A DNA stretch of 64,000 nucleotides from Candidatus Ozemibacter sibiricus (GCA_003327425.1 QOQW01000001.1:372001-436000); one strand, 5' to 3'. Shown: positions 41,615 to 49,980, counted from the stretch's first letter. Made by a program: numbers and translations. The notes: generated by a model from the letters alone, not told the origin.

Positions 41615-41621
41615 CCAGGCC

Positions 41622-42284
41622 ATGTACATCATTGGTATCTCTGGATTGTCCGGTTCGGGGAAAAGCAGCGTCTCGAAAGCGATCTGGGAATACTTTCCCG
41701 GTCAGGTGACCGTGCTCGAGCACGATATGTACTACTATGCCAAGAAAGATCGTCCCCCGATCAAGAACTACGACCATCCCGACGCCCTCGAGACCTCCCT
41801 GTTGATCAGGCACATCAACGAACTCAAAAGCGGGCGCCCGATCGAGCGGCCGATCTATGACTTCAAGGTCTCGGACCGGCTGCCGCAGACGGTTCGTCTC
41901 GAGCCGCGCCCCATCCTCGTCATCGAGGGGCTGTTGATCTTCTGCATTCCGGAGTTGATGCCACTGTTCGATCTGCGCATCTACATCGATGTACCGCTCG
42001 ATCAGGCCATCATCCGCCGCATCAAGCGCGATCACATCGAGCGGGGGCGCTCGGTCCAGAGCATCATTCAGCAGTATGAAAGCACCGTGCGGGATGCCGC
42101 CATCAATCTGGTGCTGCCTTCCCGCTACCTGGCGGACCTGATCATTCCCCAGGGGTCGAACAACCACGTCGCCCTGGAGGTCCTGTTCGGGAGGATCCGC
42201 GATCTGCTCGCTTCCGGGGGCAAACCGGCCGGGCTGATCAAGACTCGCCGACGCGGAACCGCGGCTCCCCCGGCGACGGGCTGA
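41622..42284 (+). CDS. udk: uridine kinase-like phosphoribulokinase/uridine kinase family protein
   Basis: A 220-residue P-loop kinase. Walker A is GISGLSGSGKSS (6-17). LEHDMYYY follows at the substrate site, then YDHPDALETSLL, RPIYDFKVSDR and the Walker B-like ILVIEGLLIF. The lid region has RRIKRDHIERGRS with several arginines. These match uridine/cytidine kinase, which salvages pyrimidine nucleosides, though close relatives phosphorylate other substrates. The C-terminal 20 residues are basic and probably disordered. Downstream of two terminator-bearing repeats. Confidence 0.88.
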   Translation: MYIIGISGLSGSGKSSVSKAIWEYFPGQVTVLEHDMYYYAKKDRPPIKNYDHPDALETSLLIRHINELKSGRPIERPIYDFKVSDRLPQTVRLEPRPILVIEGLLIFCIPELMPLFDLRIYIDVPLDQAIIRRIKRDHIERGRSVQSIIQQYESTVRDAAINLVLPSRYLADLIIPQGSNNHVALEVLFGRIRDLLASGGKPAGLIKTRRRGTAAPPATG

Positions 42285-42347
42285 CGACGACGCTGACGAG
42301 GACGCCGACGAGGAGGCGGCCCAAGCCCGCCGCTTCGCCTGCGTCGT

Positions 42348-43175
42348 CTATTTCCTGAATTCCCACGGCAGGTCGGTGGGCAAGGGGAAGATGGTGGGGG
42401 GCGGCAAGGGGATCCGCTCGAGATCAACGGCTCGCTCGCCCAGCTCGGCGCCCGGGGCGAAGGTCTCCACCAGGAACCGCCGGATCGTCTCTTTCTCATC
42501 AGGTGGCACGTTCTGCCAGTTGCGGGCGATCAGCGCGCGATGGAAATCGGCATTGACGAGCCACATTCGGCCCTCGGGGCTCAAGGTGGGAATCCGCTGC
42601 AGGATCTTGGCTTCCATGGCCCGCCGGGTGGGTTCATCCCAGACGATGACGCGCTGATCGCGCAGCCGCAGGGCCATCTCGACCAGTTCGAAGAAGGCGG
42701 CGAGCATGCGGCGATCGATGCGCGGCGGTCCCTCCAGGACCGCCTCATTGCCGTCCTGCAGGATGCGGCGGACCACCCTGGCCATCGCCAGGTTGGGGAA
42801 TTTCTGGGTTTCCTCGAGCAGGGAATCGCGGATGATCTGGCGCAGCACTCCCCGATCCTGGGGTTTGGCGGCCTCGACCTGCTGCCAGATCTTGCGGATT
42901 TCTTCCAGGGCGGCCAGCAGATCGCCACGGTGGGCCAGATATTCTTCCATGAGGGCGGCGCGGGCGGCCTCCTGTTCCCGCTGGGTGAGGGCGATGGCCA
43001 GGCCGAACTCCAGGCAGTTCAGGAACGCGTTCTGCTGGCCGACGGTCAGCGGCGGGGAGCCGGGAACCAGCACTCGCCTGGCTTCCGGGCCGTCGATGGG
43101 GTACCAGAACGACGCCGTCGCCCAAGCGGGGGTCACCAACAGGATCACCAGGACGAACATCAGCCGGCGTGCCAT
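42348..43175 (-). CDS. exported helical protein, unknown function
   Basis: A 275-residue protein with a signal peptide (MARR, hydrophobic to PAWA). The mature part is mostly charged and helical, without repeats or motifs I recognise. Near the N-terminus, PPLTVGQQNAFLNCLEFGLAIA could be a helix pair; the C-terminus is Pro-rich. The ATG follows GAGGAGG and a promoter is visible upstream. It ends 63 bases from the convergent uridine kinase gene. No function assigned. Confidence 0.72.
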   Translation of the reverse strand: MARRLMFVLVILLVTPAWATASFWYPIDGPEARRVLVPGSPPLTVGQQNAFLNCLEFGLAIALTQREQEAARAALMEEYLAHRGDLLAALEEIRKIWQQVEAAKPQDRGVLRQIIRDSLLEETQKFPNLAMARVVRRILQDGNEAVLEGPPRIDRRMLAAFFELVEMALRLRDQRVIVWDEPTRRAMEAKILQRIPTLSPEGRMWLVNADFHRALIARNWQNVPPDEKETIRRFLVETFAPGAELGERAVDLERIPLPPPTIFPLPTDLPWEFRK

Positions 43176-43239
43176 ACCGTCCTCCTCGTGGTGCGGGGGG
43201 CAGGTCCCGCAAGTCGATCAAGACCAGTGATTCGCTTCA

Positions 43240-43268
43240 AGGATACGATCATTCCCTTGCCCAGGCAA
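43240..43268 (-). promoter_or_regulatory. promoter of the exported-protein gene
   Basis: Leftward TTGCCT (43268-43263), 17-base spacer, TATCCT (43245-43240). The predicted start is near 43233, about 58 bases before the ATG at 43175. Confidence 0.5.
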
Positions 43269-43299
43269 GATGCCGCAGGGCTTCCCGTAGCCACGTTGC

Positions 43300-44535
43300 T
43301 CACACCTGCTTGGAGGTCGGAGGCGGGGTGGCGGTGGCGCGCGATGGGGCTTCGAGCGGGGCATCGAGCCGGAAGGTGATCAGCGTCTGGTCGTCGGGAG
43401 CCGGATAGCGCTGCAGATAGGTGGCAATGACGTCCAGGGGGGTGCCTCCCTGCTTGATCGCCTCTTCTTCCAGCAGGCGGCCGAGCCAGCCGAAGGGGTG
43501 GGCGCCGGGATCGCGCTTGTCCAGCTCGGTGATGCCGTCGCTCGCTAACAGCCAGGTGTCATGGGGAGCCAGCGCCAATTCCTTTTCATGGTAGGTGGGA
43601 TCAGGTTGCAGGCCGAGGGGAAAGGAGCTTTCGGTGGAAACGGCCTCCAGGCCTGCGGGACTAAGGCGGAACAGGCCTTCGTGCCCGGCAGACGCCACCC
43701 AGGCGCGGCGGCGGGCCGACTCGAGCCGGACCACCAGGGCGGTCACGAACAAGGTGAAGCGCTCCTGGATGAACATGGTCAGGCGCTGATTCAGCCGGCT
43801 CAGCAAGACCCGCGGCGACAGGGTGGTACGCAGTTCGTCGTAGATGAAGCCGTACATGAGCGGCACGAACTGGCCGGCCGACAGGCCTTTCCCCATCACG
43901 TCGCCGAGCACGAGCCAGCCCCCCTGCGGATCTGGAGAGATCAAGGCGAAATCGCCGCCGACCACCTGGCTCTGGCGGTTCCAGAAGCGGGTCGCAATCC
44001 CATTGAAGCGGAGGTGGTCGGCGGGCATCAGGGCTTTCTGGATGGTGCGAGCCAGCTCCATCTGCAGGTCGAGGCGGCTCTGCCGAGCCATCAATTCCTG
44101 ATTCTGGCGCTGGATGGTCTCGTCCAGCTCGCGACGGGCGGTGATGTCGGAGACGACCATGACCGAGCCCACCATTTCCCCGGTCGGCGTGAAGAGGGGG
44201 CTGGCGGTGATGGAGAACCAACGATGGCCGACACGCACTTCTTCTCGGAAGGGCCGGTCGTGGGAATAGCCTTTCAGGACTTCTTCGACCTTCCAGGGGG
44301 CCTTATGGCATTTCAGGATGTTTTCCCCTTTCAGCCGGACCATGGCGCTGCCCAGCATCTTTTCGGCCTGTGGATTCATGTAGAGCACGCGGTTCTCGTG
44401 ATCGGCGACGACCAGGCCCTCGCCGATCGACCCCAGCAGGTGGTTGGTCCAGGGGATGGCGAAGAGATCGGACAGGCCGAGCGTGCGGCAGACCTCGGCG
44501 GGGAGTGGGGAAGCGGGAGGAGGGGGATTCGCCAC
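43300..44535 (-). CDS. PAS domain-SpoIIE phosphatase
   Basis: A 411-residue cytoplasmic protein. A PAS domain (about 30-135) contains GEGLVVADHENRVLYMNPQAEKML and ends in VVSDITARRELDE. After a coiled coil, the SpoIIE/RsbU PP2C domain (about 165-390) carries VVGGDFALI, LGDVMGKGLSAGQF, ASAGHEGLFRL, ASDGITELD and PDDQTLITF, with the metal-binding acids present. It is a second candidate phosphatase for the STAS protein. The GTG at 44535 has AAAGGA ahead and follows the radC stop; an ATG at 44565 in the same frame would overlap radC and lacks a ribosome site. Confidence 0.88.
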   Translation of the reverse strand: MANPPPPASPLPAEVCRTLGLSDLFAIPWTNHLLGSIGEGLVVADHENRVLYMNPQAEKMLGSAMVRLKGENILKCHKAPWKVEEVLKGYSHDRPFREEVRVGHRWFSITASPLFTPTGEMVGSVMVVSDITARRELDETIQRQNQELMARQSRLDLQMELARTIQKALMPADHLRFNGIATRFWNRQSQVVGGDFALISPDPQGGWLVLGDVMGKGLSAGQFVPLMYGFIYDELRTTLSPRVLLSRLNQRLTMFIQERFTLFVTALVVRLESARRRAWVASAGHEGLFRLSPAGLEAVSTESSFPLGLQPDPTYHEKELALAPHDTWLLASDGITELDKRDPGAHPFGWLGRLLEEEAIKQGGTPLDVIATYLQRYPAPDDQTLITFRLDAPLEAPSRATATPPPTSKQV

Positions 44536-44548
44536 GGGCAAATTCCTT

Positions 44549-45253
44549 TCAGAGGAGGAGGCCATGCTCGCGGAAGCTGAAGTAGCCGAAGCCGCCCCGG
44601 CCCAGGATCACGTGATCGAGGAACCGCAGGTCGAGCGCGCGCGCAGCGGCTTCGAGGTTGCGGGTCAGTTCGAGATCGGCGGGCGAAGGGCGCAGCGCTC
44701 CCGAGGGATGGTTGTGCGCCACCAGCAGGCCGGTCGCGTGCAGGGTGAGCGCTCGTTTCATGACCACTTTGGGGTAGACCGCGGTCTGGGTTTCGGTGCC
44801 GACCGACAGGGCTTCGTCTTTGAGGATGCGGTTGGCGTTGTCCAGGTAGATGACGCGGAATTCCTCGATGGGAAGGTTGGCCATGATGCCGGTGAGGTAG
44901 GCCACCAGGTCGGAGGCTTGGGCGATGACCGGGGTGGTGCCGAACGCCTTTTTCTGCAGGATCTTGCCGGTCACCGCGCTCAGCAGGCGGATGAAGCGGA
45001 TGGCGCCGGGGCCGAGCCCAGGGATGTCGGCCAGGCGTTCCGGTGGAGCGGCGAACACCTCGGGCAGGCCGCCCAGTTCCGCCAGCAGGGTCTTGGCGAT
45101 CGGTTTGGTATCGATGCGGGGAAGGGCGTAGAACAGCAGGAGTTCGAGGATCTCGTGGTCGGCGAACGCGTCCAGGCCAGCTTCATCGAATCGGGCCCGC
45201 AGGCGCTCACGATGGCCGGCCAGGAGATCAGAAGCAGGAGGGCGGGGGGACAT
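44549..45253 (-). CDS. radC: RadC-family JAB/JAMM domain protein
   Basis: A 234-residue protein with an N-terminal helix-hairpin-helix region (HRERLRARFDEAGL to LADIPGLGPGAI) and a C-terminal JAMM metalloprotease-like domain with AHNHPSG and a following Asp, the expected zinc ligands. RadC is widespread; its once-claimed DNA repair role is unproven. The N-terminus matches the family, but the sequence just before the ATG is CCTCC rather than a Shine-Dalgarno, so translation may depend on the upstream gene, which ends 17 bases before. Confidence 0.92.
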   Translation of the reverse strand: MSPRPPASDLLAGHRERLRARFDEAGLDAFADHEILELLLFYALPRIDTKPIAKTLLAELGGLPEVFAAPPERLADIPGLGPGAIRFIRLLSAVTGKILQKKAFGTTPVIAQASDLVAYLTGIMANLPIEEFRVIYLDNANRILKDEALSVGTETQTAVYPKVVMKRALTLHATGLLVAHNHPSGALRPSPADLELTRNLEAAARALDLRFLDHVILGRGGFGYFSFREHGLLL

Positions 45254-45270
45254 GCGAAGGAGGGTGAGGT

Positions 45271-46107
45271 TCAGAGGGGGGCGAGTTCGTGCTCCACGAC
45301 GAAAACGTTGGAGTACAAGTTGGCGATGATCTGCTTCCCATTCTGGGTCAGGGTCAGGTAGGGGATGATGTCTTTGATGAACGGGTAGACGCTGTTCCAG
45401 TAGAATTTCGGGTAGCTCTTCCGGAGGTCGTCAGGGCTATGGTAGGAGAGCTTCTGGTTGACCCCGGTCTCTTCGAATTCGTAGAACAGGGCCGCCACCT
45501 TCTTGAGATATCGAGGGTCGCTCAGTTGCCCGATCAGATCGGAGGCCCGCAGAAAGGCGGCGAATTCTTCGGCTCCGATCTCGTCGGTCTCCTCGGGGAC
45601 GGGAAACCGGGTCAGTTCGATGTTGCGCTTGATCTGACGGGCATTGATCAGCTTGTGGTTGGCGAATCGTTCATCGATGAACAGTTTGGCCCGATCGACG
45701 TGGTACGGGGTGAGGGCGGCATCGGTGGCGCCTGGCGGCAGGGTGATGCGCTTGCCGCCTTTGCCAGTGGCATAATAGCCATCGCGGTCGTCGCGGCAGA
45801 CCCCTTTGACGTAGCCGATGTCGTGGCAGAGCAGGGAGATGATGAAGTTCAACCAGTCCTGGCTGGTGACGCCTCCTTCGCGAATCTGCTTGCCGCGCAG
45901 GATTTCCTGGCCGACCATGGTGACCAGGATGGTGTGCTCGACGTTGTGGTAGAGGGCGTCGCTGTTGGCGATGTTCTCCATGGCCATGCTGCCGGCCCAG
46001 CCGATGATGTCGGCGTAATCGGGATTCATCCCGCCGAAGGTCCGGCGGTACCCCTGCTGGAGCTGCCGGATGAACTCGTCGATCATGGTTTCCATGGGAT
46101 TGTACAT
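45271..46107 (-). CDS. HD/PDEase-type metal-dependent phosphohydrolase
   Basis: A 278-residue cytoplasmic protein. YHNVEHT (53-59) and LLCHDIGYVKG (about 91-101) give the His, His-Asp metal ligands of the HD superfamily. The YHNxxH spacing and a preceding helical region resemble 3',5'-cyclic nucleotide phosphodiesterases and related enzymes. A cAMP/cGMP phosphodiesterase would complement the two cyclases in the window, but this is inferred from one motif. The ATG is preceded by AGAGGA, and a promoter lies 40-70 bases upstream. First gene of a unit with radC and the PAS-SpoIIE gene. Confidence 0.78.
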   Translation of the reverse strand: MYNPMETMIDEFIRQLQQGYRRTFGGMNPDYADIIGWAGSMAMENIANSDALYHNVEHTILVTMVGQEILRGKQIREGGVTSQDWLNFIISLLCHDIGYVKGVCRDDRDGYYATGKGGKRITLPPGATDAALTPYHVDRAKLFIDERFANHKLINARQIKRNIELTRFPVPEETDEIGAEEFAAFLRASDLIGQLSDPRYLKKVAALFYEFEETGVNQKLSYHSPDDLRKSYPKFYWNSVYPFIKDIIPYLTLTQNGKQIIANLYSNVFVVEHELAPL

Positions 46108-46146
46108 GCGCGATCCTCTGGTCGTTCGAGAAAATGCTTCGGCGCC

Positions 46147-46175
46147 AGTCTACCAGGATTCCCCCAGGCCGGCAA
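46147..46175 (-). promoter_or_regulatory. promoter of the HD-radC-SpoIIE unit
   Basis: Leftward TTGCCG (46175-46170), 17-base spacer ending TGG, TAGACT (46152-46147). The predicted start is near 46140. The 46108-46435 gap contains this and the divergent pilT promoter and otherwise nothing I can name. Confidence 0.5.
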
Positions 46176-46299
46176 CCGCTCGGCGAACCTTGGAACTATT
46201 TTCGCTCAGCGGTCTGGTTCAGGGTTCAGGGCGATCCCTGGCGTGGCGGTCCTGATCGGGTGCGAAAGGAGCGCCCCCTCCACCCTTGGCCAGGATCAC

Positions 46300-46328
46300 T
46301 TGCAACTCTGGAAGGATGGGAGTAGAAA
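46300..46328 (+). promoter_or_regulatory. promoter of the pilT-pilT-cyclase unit
   Basis: TTGCAA (46300-46305), 17-base spacer, TAGAAA (46323-46328). The start near 46335 would leave a leader of about 100 bases, in which I see no clear structure. Confidence 0.45.
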
Positions 46329-46435
46329 ATGAGAGAGGCAATGGGCAAGGCAGGGGAACCCCTTTCCAAATCCTGAAAAAGGGTCGATGGAAAGGGTCGG
46401 TATCTCCACCGACCATTGTCCGCGGAAGGGAAGGC

Positions 46436-47512
46436 ATGGACGAACAACTGGCGGAAATCCTGTCTTTGTGCAAGAAGATGGGGGCGTCCGACGTGCACCT
46501 GAGGGCGGGCCTGCCTCCAGTCTATCGGGTAGGGGGGCGGATCCAGTTGACCTCCGGCCTTCCCTTGACCAATGACACCCTGAAGCGGTTCTTCGAGAAG
46601 ACCGCGCCACCGGTGACGCACAAAATGCTCGAGACGCAGCGGGACGTCGACTATTCGGTCTCCCTGCCGGGGGTCAGCCGGTTCCGGGTCAATTGCTTCT
46701 ACCAGAAAGGCCATCTGGCCTTCGTCTTTCGGCAGATTCCCTTCACCTTGCCGACCATCGATTCGATCAAGTTGCCCAAGGTCATGGTCGATTGCGTGCA
46801 GCGCAGCTCGGGGTTGTTCCTGCTATGCGGTCCCACCGGCTCGGGAAAGAGCACCACCATCGCCGCGCTCCTCCAGTTCCTCAATTCCACCTATCAGGTG
46901 AGGGTCGTCACCCTGGAAGACCCCATCGAATTCTTGTTCCGTGACGAAAAATGCGAGTTCCTGCAACGCGAGCTGCGTCGTGATTTCACCAGCTTCCCCG
47001 AGGCGCTGCGGGGGACCCTCCGGCAAGATCCCGATATCATCATGGTCGGAGAGATGCGCGAGACGGAAACTATCGAGCTGGCCCTGACCGCTGCCGAAAC
47101 CGGGCATCTCGTCATCTCCACGCTGCATGCCAGCAGCACGGCGTCCGCCATCGCCCGCATCCTCGGTGTCTTTCCCGCCGACGCCCGCGAGTTCATCCGC
47201 GACCAGGTGGCATCCGTGCTGATCGGCATCGTGGCGCAGGCGCTGATTCCGTCCAAGCGCGATCCGGCGGTGCGGGTGGCCGCCCGCGAAATCCTGATCA
47301 ACAATCCGGCGATCGCCAACCTGATCCGCAATGACAAGCACGAGCAGATTCCGATGTTCCTCGAGACCGGCACCGATGTCGGCATGATCTCGATGAATGC
47401 CGCCCTCGAGGACATGGTGGTGCGCGACGTGATCACCCCCGACCAGGCCTTCCCCTACAGCCCCGATCCCGAAGCGCTCCTGTCGCGCTTCGAACGCAAA
47501 GGTCTCCTATGA
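46436..47512 (+). CDS. pilT: type IV pilus retraction ATPase PilT, copy 1
   Basis: A 358-residue secretion/pilus ATPase. The N-terminal domain begins LAEILSLCKKMGASDVHLRAG. The ATPase has Walker A GPTGSGKST (about 138), the Asp box VVTLEDPIEFLF, Walker B DPDIIMVGEMRE and the His box TGHLVISTLHASS. The PilT-specific C-terminal helix appears as AIANLIRNDKHEQI (AIRNLIRE in most). It powers pilus retraction/twitching. The ATG at 46436 follows GGAAGGGAAGG; the 50-residue longer frame is excluded. It overlaps the second copy by ATGA. Confidence 0.93.
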   Translation: MDEQLAEILSLCKKMGASDVHLRAGLPPVYRVGGRIQLTSGLPLTNDTLKRFFEKTAPPVTHKMLETQRDVDYSVSLPGVSRFRVNCFYQKGHLAFVFRQIPFTLPTIDSIKLPKVMVDCVQRSSGLFLLCGPTGSGKSTTIAALLQFLNSTYQVRVVTLEDPIEFLFRDEKCEFLQRELRRDFTSFPEALRGTLRQDPDIIMVGEMRETETIELALTAAETGHLVISTLHASSTASAIARILGVFPADAREFIRDQVASVLIGIVAQALIPSKRDPAVRVAAREILINNPAIANLIRNDKHEQIPMFLETGTDVGMISMNAALEDMVVRDVITPDQAFPYSPDPEALLSRFERKGLL

Positions 47513-48555
47513 TCGACAGCCTGAACACGATCGTGGCCAAGGCCATGGCACTGGGGGCCCACGATGTGCATCTGAAGGCGGCCTTCGCGCCGATCGTGCG
47601 GGTGGCCGACGAGATCCGGCGACTCGACATGCCGCCGTTCTCGCCGAAAGAGATGGAGCGTCTCGTCTTCCAGATGCTCGATGAGCGCCGCCTCCAGATC
47701 TTCAGGGCCAAAGGGCAGATCGACTGCTCGTTCGAACTGCCCAACGGCGTGCGGGCGAGGGCCAACGTCTTTTTCCAGCGCAACAACCTGGCCTTGTCGC
47801 TGCGCCTGATTCCCCAGAAACCGCCAACCCTCGAAAAACTCGGATTTTCCCAGGACGTCATCGATCTCATCCTCAAGACCAATCGGGGCATGGTGCTGAT
47901 CACCGGAGCGACCAACTCGGGCAAATCCACCACCGCCGCCGCCGTGATCGATACTCTGGCGCAGCGCGAGTCGGTTCACGTCATCACCATCGAAGATCCC
48001 GTCGAGTATGTCTTCGGTTCCTACCCCTCATCCATCGTCAGTCAGCGTCAGGTCGGCGAAGACACCCCCAGCTTCAACCACGGGCTCACCTCGGCCCTGC
48101 GCCAAGATCCCGACATCCTGTTCATCGGCGAACTGCGCGATCAGGAAACCGTCGAAACCTGCCTGAAAGCCGCGGAAACCGGGCACCTGGTCATCGGGAC
48201 CCTGCATACCGCCAATGCGACGCAGAGCATTCTCCGTCTGATCAACATCTTTCCCTCCCATCAGCGCGACAACGTCCGGTTCATGCTGTCGAGCTGTCTC
48301 AAGGCCATCGTCTCGCAGGCCCTGCTGCCGATGCCCTCCCGGCAAGGGCGGGTGCTGGCCTACGAAGTGCTGCCCATGTTGCCATCGGTCTGCAATCTGA
48401 TCCGGCAAAAGAAGATCCACGAGATCGCCTCGATTCTTCGGGTGGGCCGACGCTCGGGGTGCATTCCCATGAGTGCGACCTTGAAAGATCTGCTCAAAAC
48501 CGGGCAGGTCAAAATGGCTGACATTCCGCCCGAATTGCGGGAAGACCTCAAGTAG
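47509..48555 (+). CDS. PilT/PilU-like pilus ATPase, copy 2
   Basis: A 348-residue paralogue of the preceding PilT. It keeps ALGAHDVHLKA, Walker A (GATNSGKST, with Thr-Asn in place of Thr-Gly), VITIEDPVEYVFG, DPDILFIGELRD and TGHLVIGTLHTAN, and a CNLIRQKKIHEIASIL helix in place of AIRNLIRE. Tandem pilT-pilU pairs are known in twitching bacteria, where PilU assists PilT; this arrangement fits. Translationally coupled to copy 1 and followed nine bases later by a cyclase gene. Confidence 0.92.
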   Translation: MIDSLNTIVAKAMALGAHDVHLKAAFAPIVRVADEIRRLDMPPFSPKEMERLVFQMLDERRLQIFRAKGQIDCSFELPNGVRARANVFFQRNNLALSLRLIPQKPPTLEKLGFSQDVIDLILKTNRGMVLITGATNSGKSTTAAAVIDTLAQRESVHVITIEDPVEYVFGSYPSSIVSQRQVGEDTPSFNHGLTSALRQDPDILFIGELRDQETVETCLKAAETGHLVIGTLHTANATQSILRLINIFPSHQRDNVRFMLSSCLKAIVSQALLPMPSRQGRVLAYEVLPMLPSVCNLIRQKKIHEIASILRVGRRSGCIPMSATLKDLLKTGQVKMADIPPELREDLK

Positions 48556-48564
48556 GCGGTGGCG

Positions 48565-49980
48565 ATGGGCCTGCTCGATCGCCTGACCGGCAGCGGCAAA
48601 GAGCTGGAAGAGCTGCGCAAGGAGCTGGCTTCCTGCAAGGAACGCCTGCGCCGCGCCGAATTCGAACGCGACGACTACCACAAGAAGAACCTGCACCTGA
48701 TCGACAAGACGCACGCCTTCTTCCAACGGCTGCGCCTGCTGGTCAGCACCCTGGACGATGAACACGTCGTCGCCCGTGCCTGGGATCTGCTCGACATGGC
48801 TCTCGGCATCAAGAAAGGCGGCATCTTCGATCGGACCGACCAAGGATGGGTGGCGGTCCATGCGGTGGGCTTCCCCAACAACCAACCCCCGATCATCCCT
48901 CTCGAGGAAGATTCGATGGCCACCTACGTGGCCGAGCACGGCGTTCCCCTCAGCATCCCCCAATTGCGCCAGCAGGATGACCTGGGGTACCTCGAGCGAC
49001 GGGGGGTGATCCCCGATATCAAGATCGCCTGTCCGATCCGGGTTCGGGGAAAGGTCGAGCGGGTTCTGCTCATCTGTTCCTACGCCGGCAACGTCTTCGC
49101 CAACGAGGATGATCTCGAGACGCTCGAGATGGTAACCACGCTGCTCGGGTTGGTGCAGACGAATGCCGCCATTCTCGCCGAACAGCGGCAGGCGCTGGCG
49201 CAAACGACCCAGGCCTTGCAGGAGCAGACCCAGGCCCTGGGCAGGCTGCGCAGCATCTTCCAGCGCCTGGTGGCCCCGGAAGTCATCGACCACCTCGAGA
49301 AGAATCCCGACGGTATCGTGCTCGGGGGCACCCGCCAGACCATCGTCATCATGTTCGTCGATATTCGCGGGTTCACGCAGATGTCCGAGAACCTGCCCCC
49401 CGAGAAGATCATCGAACTGCTCAACCGGTATTTCACGCGGGTGACCGATATCGTCCTCGAACACAAAGGAACCCTTGACAAGTTCATGGGCGATGCCGCG
49501 ATGGTGCTGTTTGGCACGCCCGTCCCCATCGATCAGCCGGTCGATCGGGCCGTGGCGGCCGCCTTGAAGATCCAGGACATGGTCCGGGACAACATGGCCG
49601 AATGGGTTTCGTTGGGGTTTCCCGCTTTCTCGGTAGGCATCGGGATCACCTACCAGGACGTCGTCGTAGGGAATGTCGGCTCGCAGAAACTCTCGAGTTT
49701 CACCGCCATCGGGGATGGAGTCAATCTGGCCTTTCGGCTCTCCTCCATTGCGCGAGGCGGGGAGATCCTGGTTTCCGAGTCGGTCTTCGAAAACCTCCAC
49801 GACTGGCAGGGCAAGGTCGAGCAGCGGCCCCAGATCCAGCTCAAAGGCAAGGCCGAGCCTCAGATCGTCTATGCTCTCTCCCGGTATGAACCCGGTCGCA
49901 CTGGTCTCTGCCCGCAATGCGGCGCGCCGGTCGCCGAGGGGGCCCGCTTCTGCGGCGGTTGCGGCTTTCGCCGCTTCTGA
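48565..49980 (+). CDS. class III cyclase with GAF domain and C-terminal zinc ribbon
   Basis: A 471-residue soluble protein. A coiled-coil start (about 10-50), a GAF-like domain (about 60-200) and a helical stalk (QALAQTTQALQEQTQALG) lead to a class III adenylate/guanylate cyclase (about 245-440). The metal Asp residues are in MFVDIRGFT and DKFMGDAAMVLFG, and the Asn/Arg pair in GDGVNLAFRL, so it should be active. The last 25 residues form a CPQC...CGGC zinc ribbon. Start taken as the ATG at 48565; a GTG six bases earlier is possible. Co-transcription with two pilT genes suggests cyclic nucleotide control of pili, as known for cAMP in Pseudomonas. Confidence 0.9.
   Translation: MGLLDRLTGSGKELEELRKELASCKERLRRAEFERDDYHKKNLHLIDKTHAFFQRLRLLVSTLDDEHVVARAWDLLDMALGIKKGGIFDRTDQGWVAVHAVGFPNNQPPIIPLEEDSMATYVAEHGVPLSIPQLRQQDDLGYLERRGVIPDIKIACPIRVRGKVERVLLICSYAGNVFANEDDLETLEMVTTLLGLVQTNAAILAEQRQALAQTTQALQEQTQALGRLRSIFQRLVAPEVIDHLEKNPDGIVLGGTRQTIVIMFVDIRGFTQMSENLPPEKIIELLNRYFTRVTDIVLEHKGTLDKFMGDAAMVLFGTPVPIDQPVDRAVAAALKIQDMVRDNMAEWVSLGFPAFSVGIGITYQDVVVGNVGSQKLSSFTAIGDGVNLAFRLSSIARGGEILVSESVFENLHDWQGKVEQRPQIQLKGKAEPQIVYALSRYEPGRTGLCPQCGAPVAEGARFCGGCGFRRF

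Larger units (their letters stand above)
41108..41621. other. gene-free interval before the uridine kinase gene
   Basis: About 510 bases without a supported gene. From left to right: a GGGGTACCCC palindrome at 41199-41208, a plain stretch with an A7 run near 41257, the inverted repeat at 41345-41390, two terminator-bearing direct repeats (separate entries), and a -10-like element at 41606. Reading frames across it are short and overlap the repeats; one in-frame peptide beginning MDLFASLLRAG occurs in both copies, but there is no independent sign it is translated. Confidence 0.6.

Noticed and set aside
41396-41860. Reading frame starting in repeat copy 1 and running into the uridine kinase gene
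   Set aside because: It crosses both terminator hairpins and overlaps udk in another frame; past the repeats its sequence is typical shadow translation. A short leader peptide in each repeat cannot be excluded but has no independent support.
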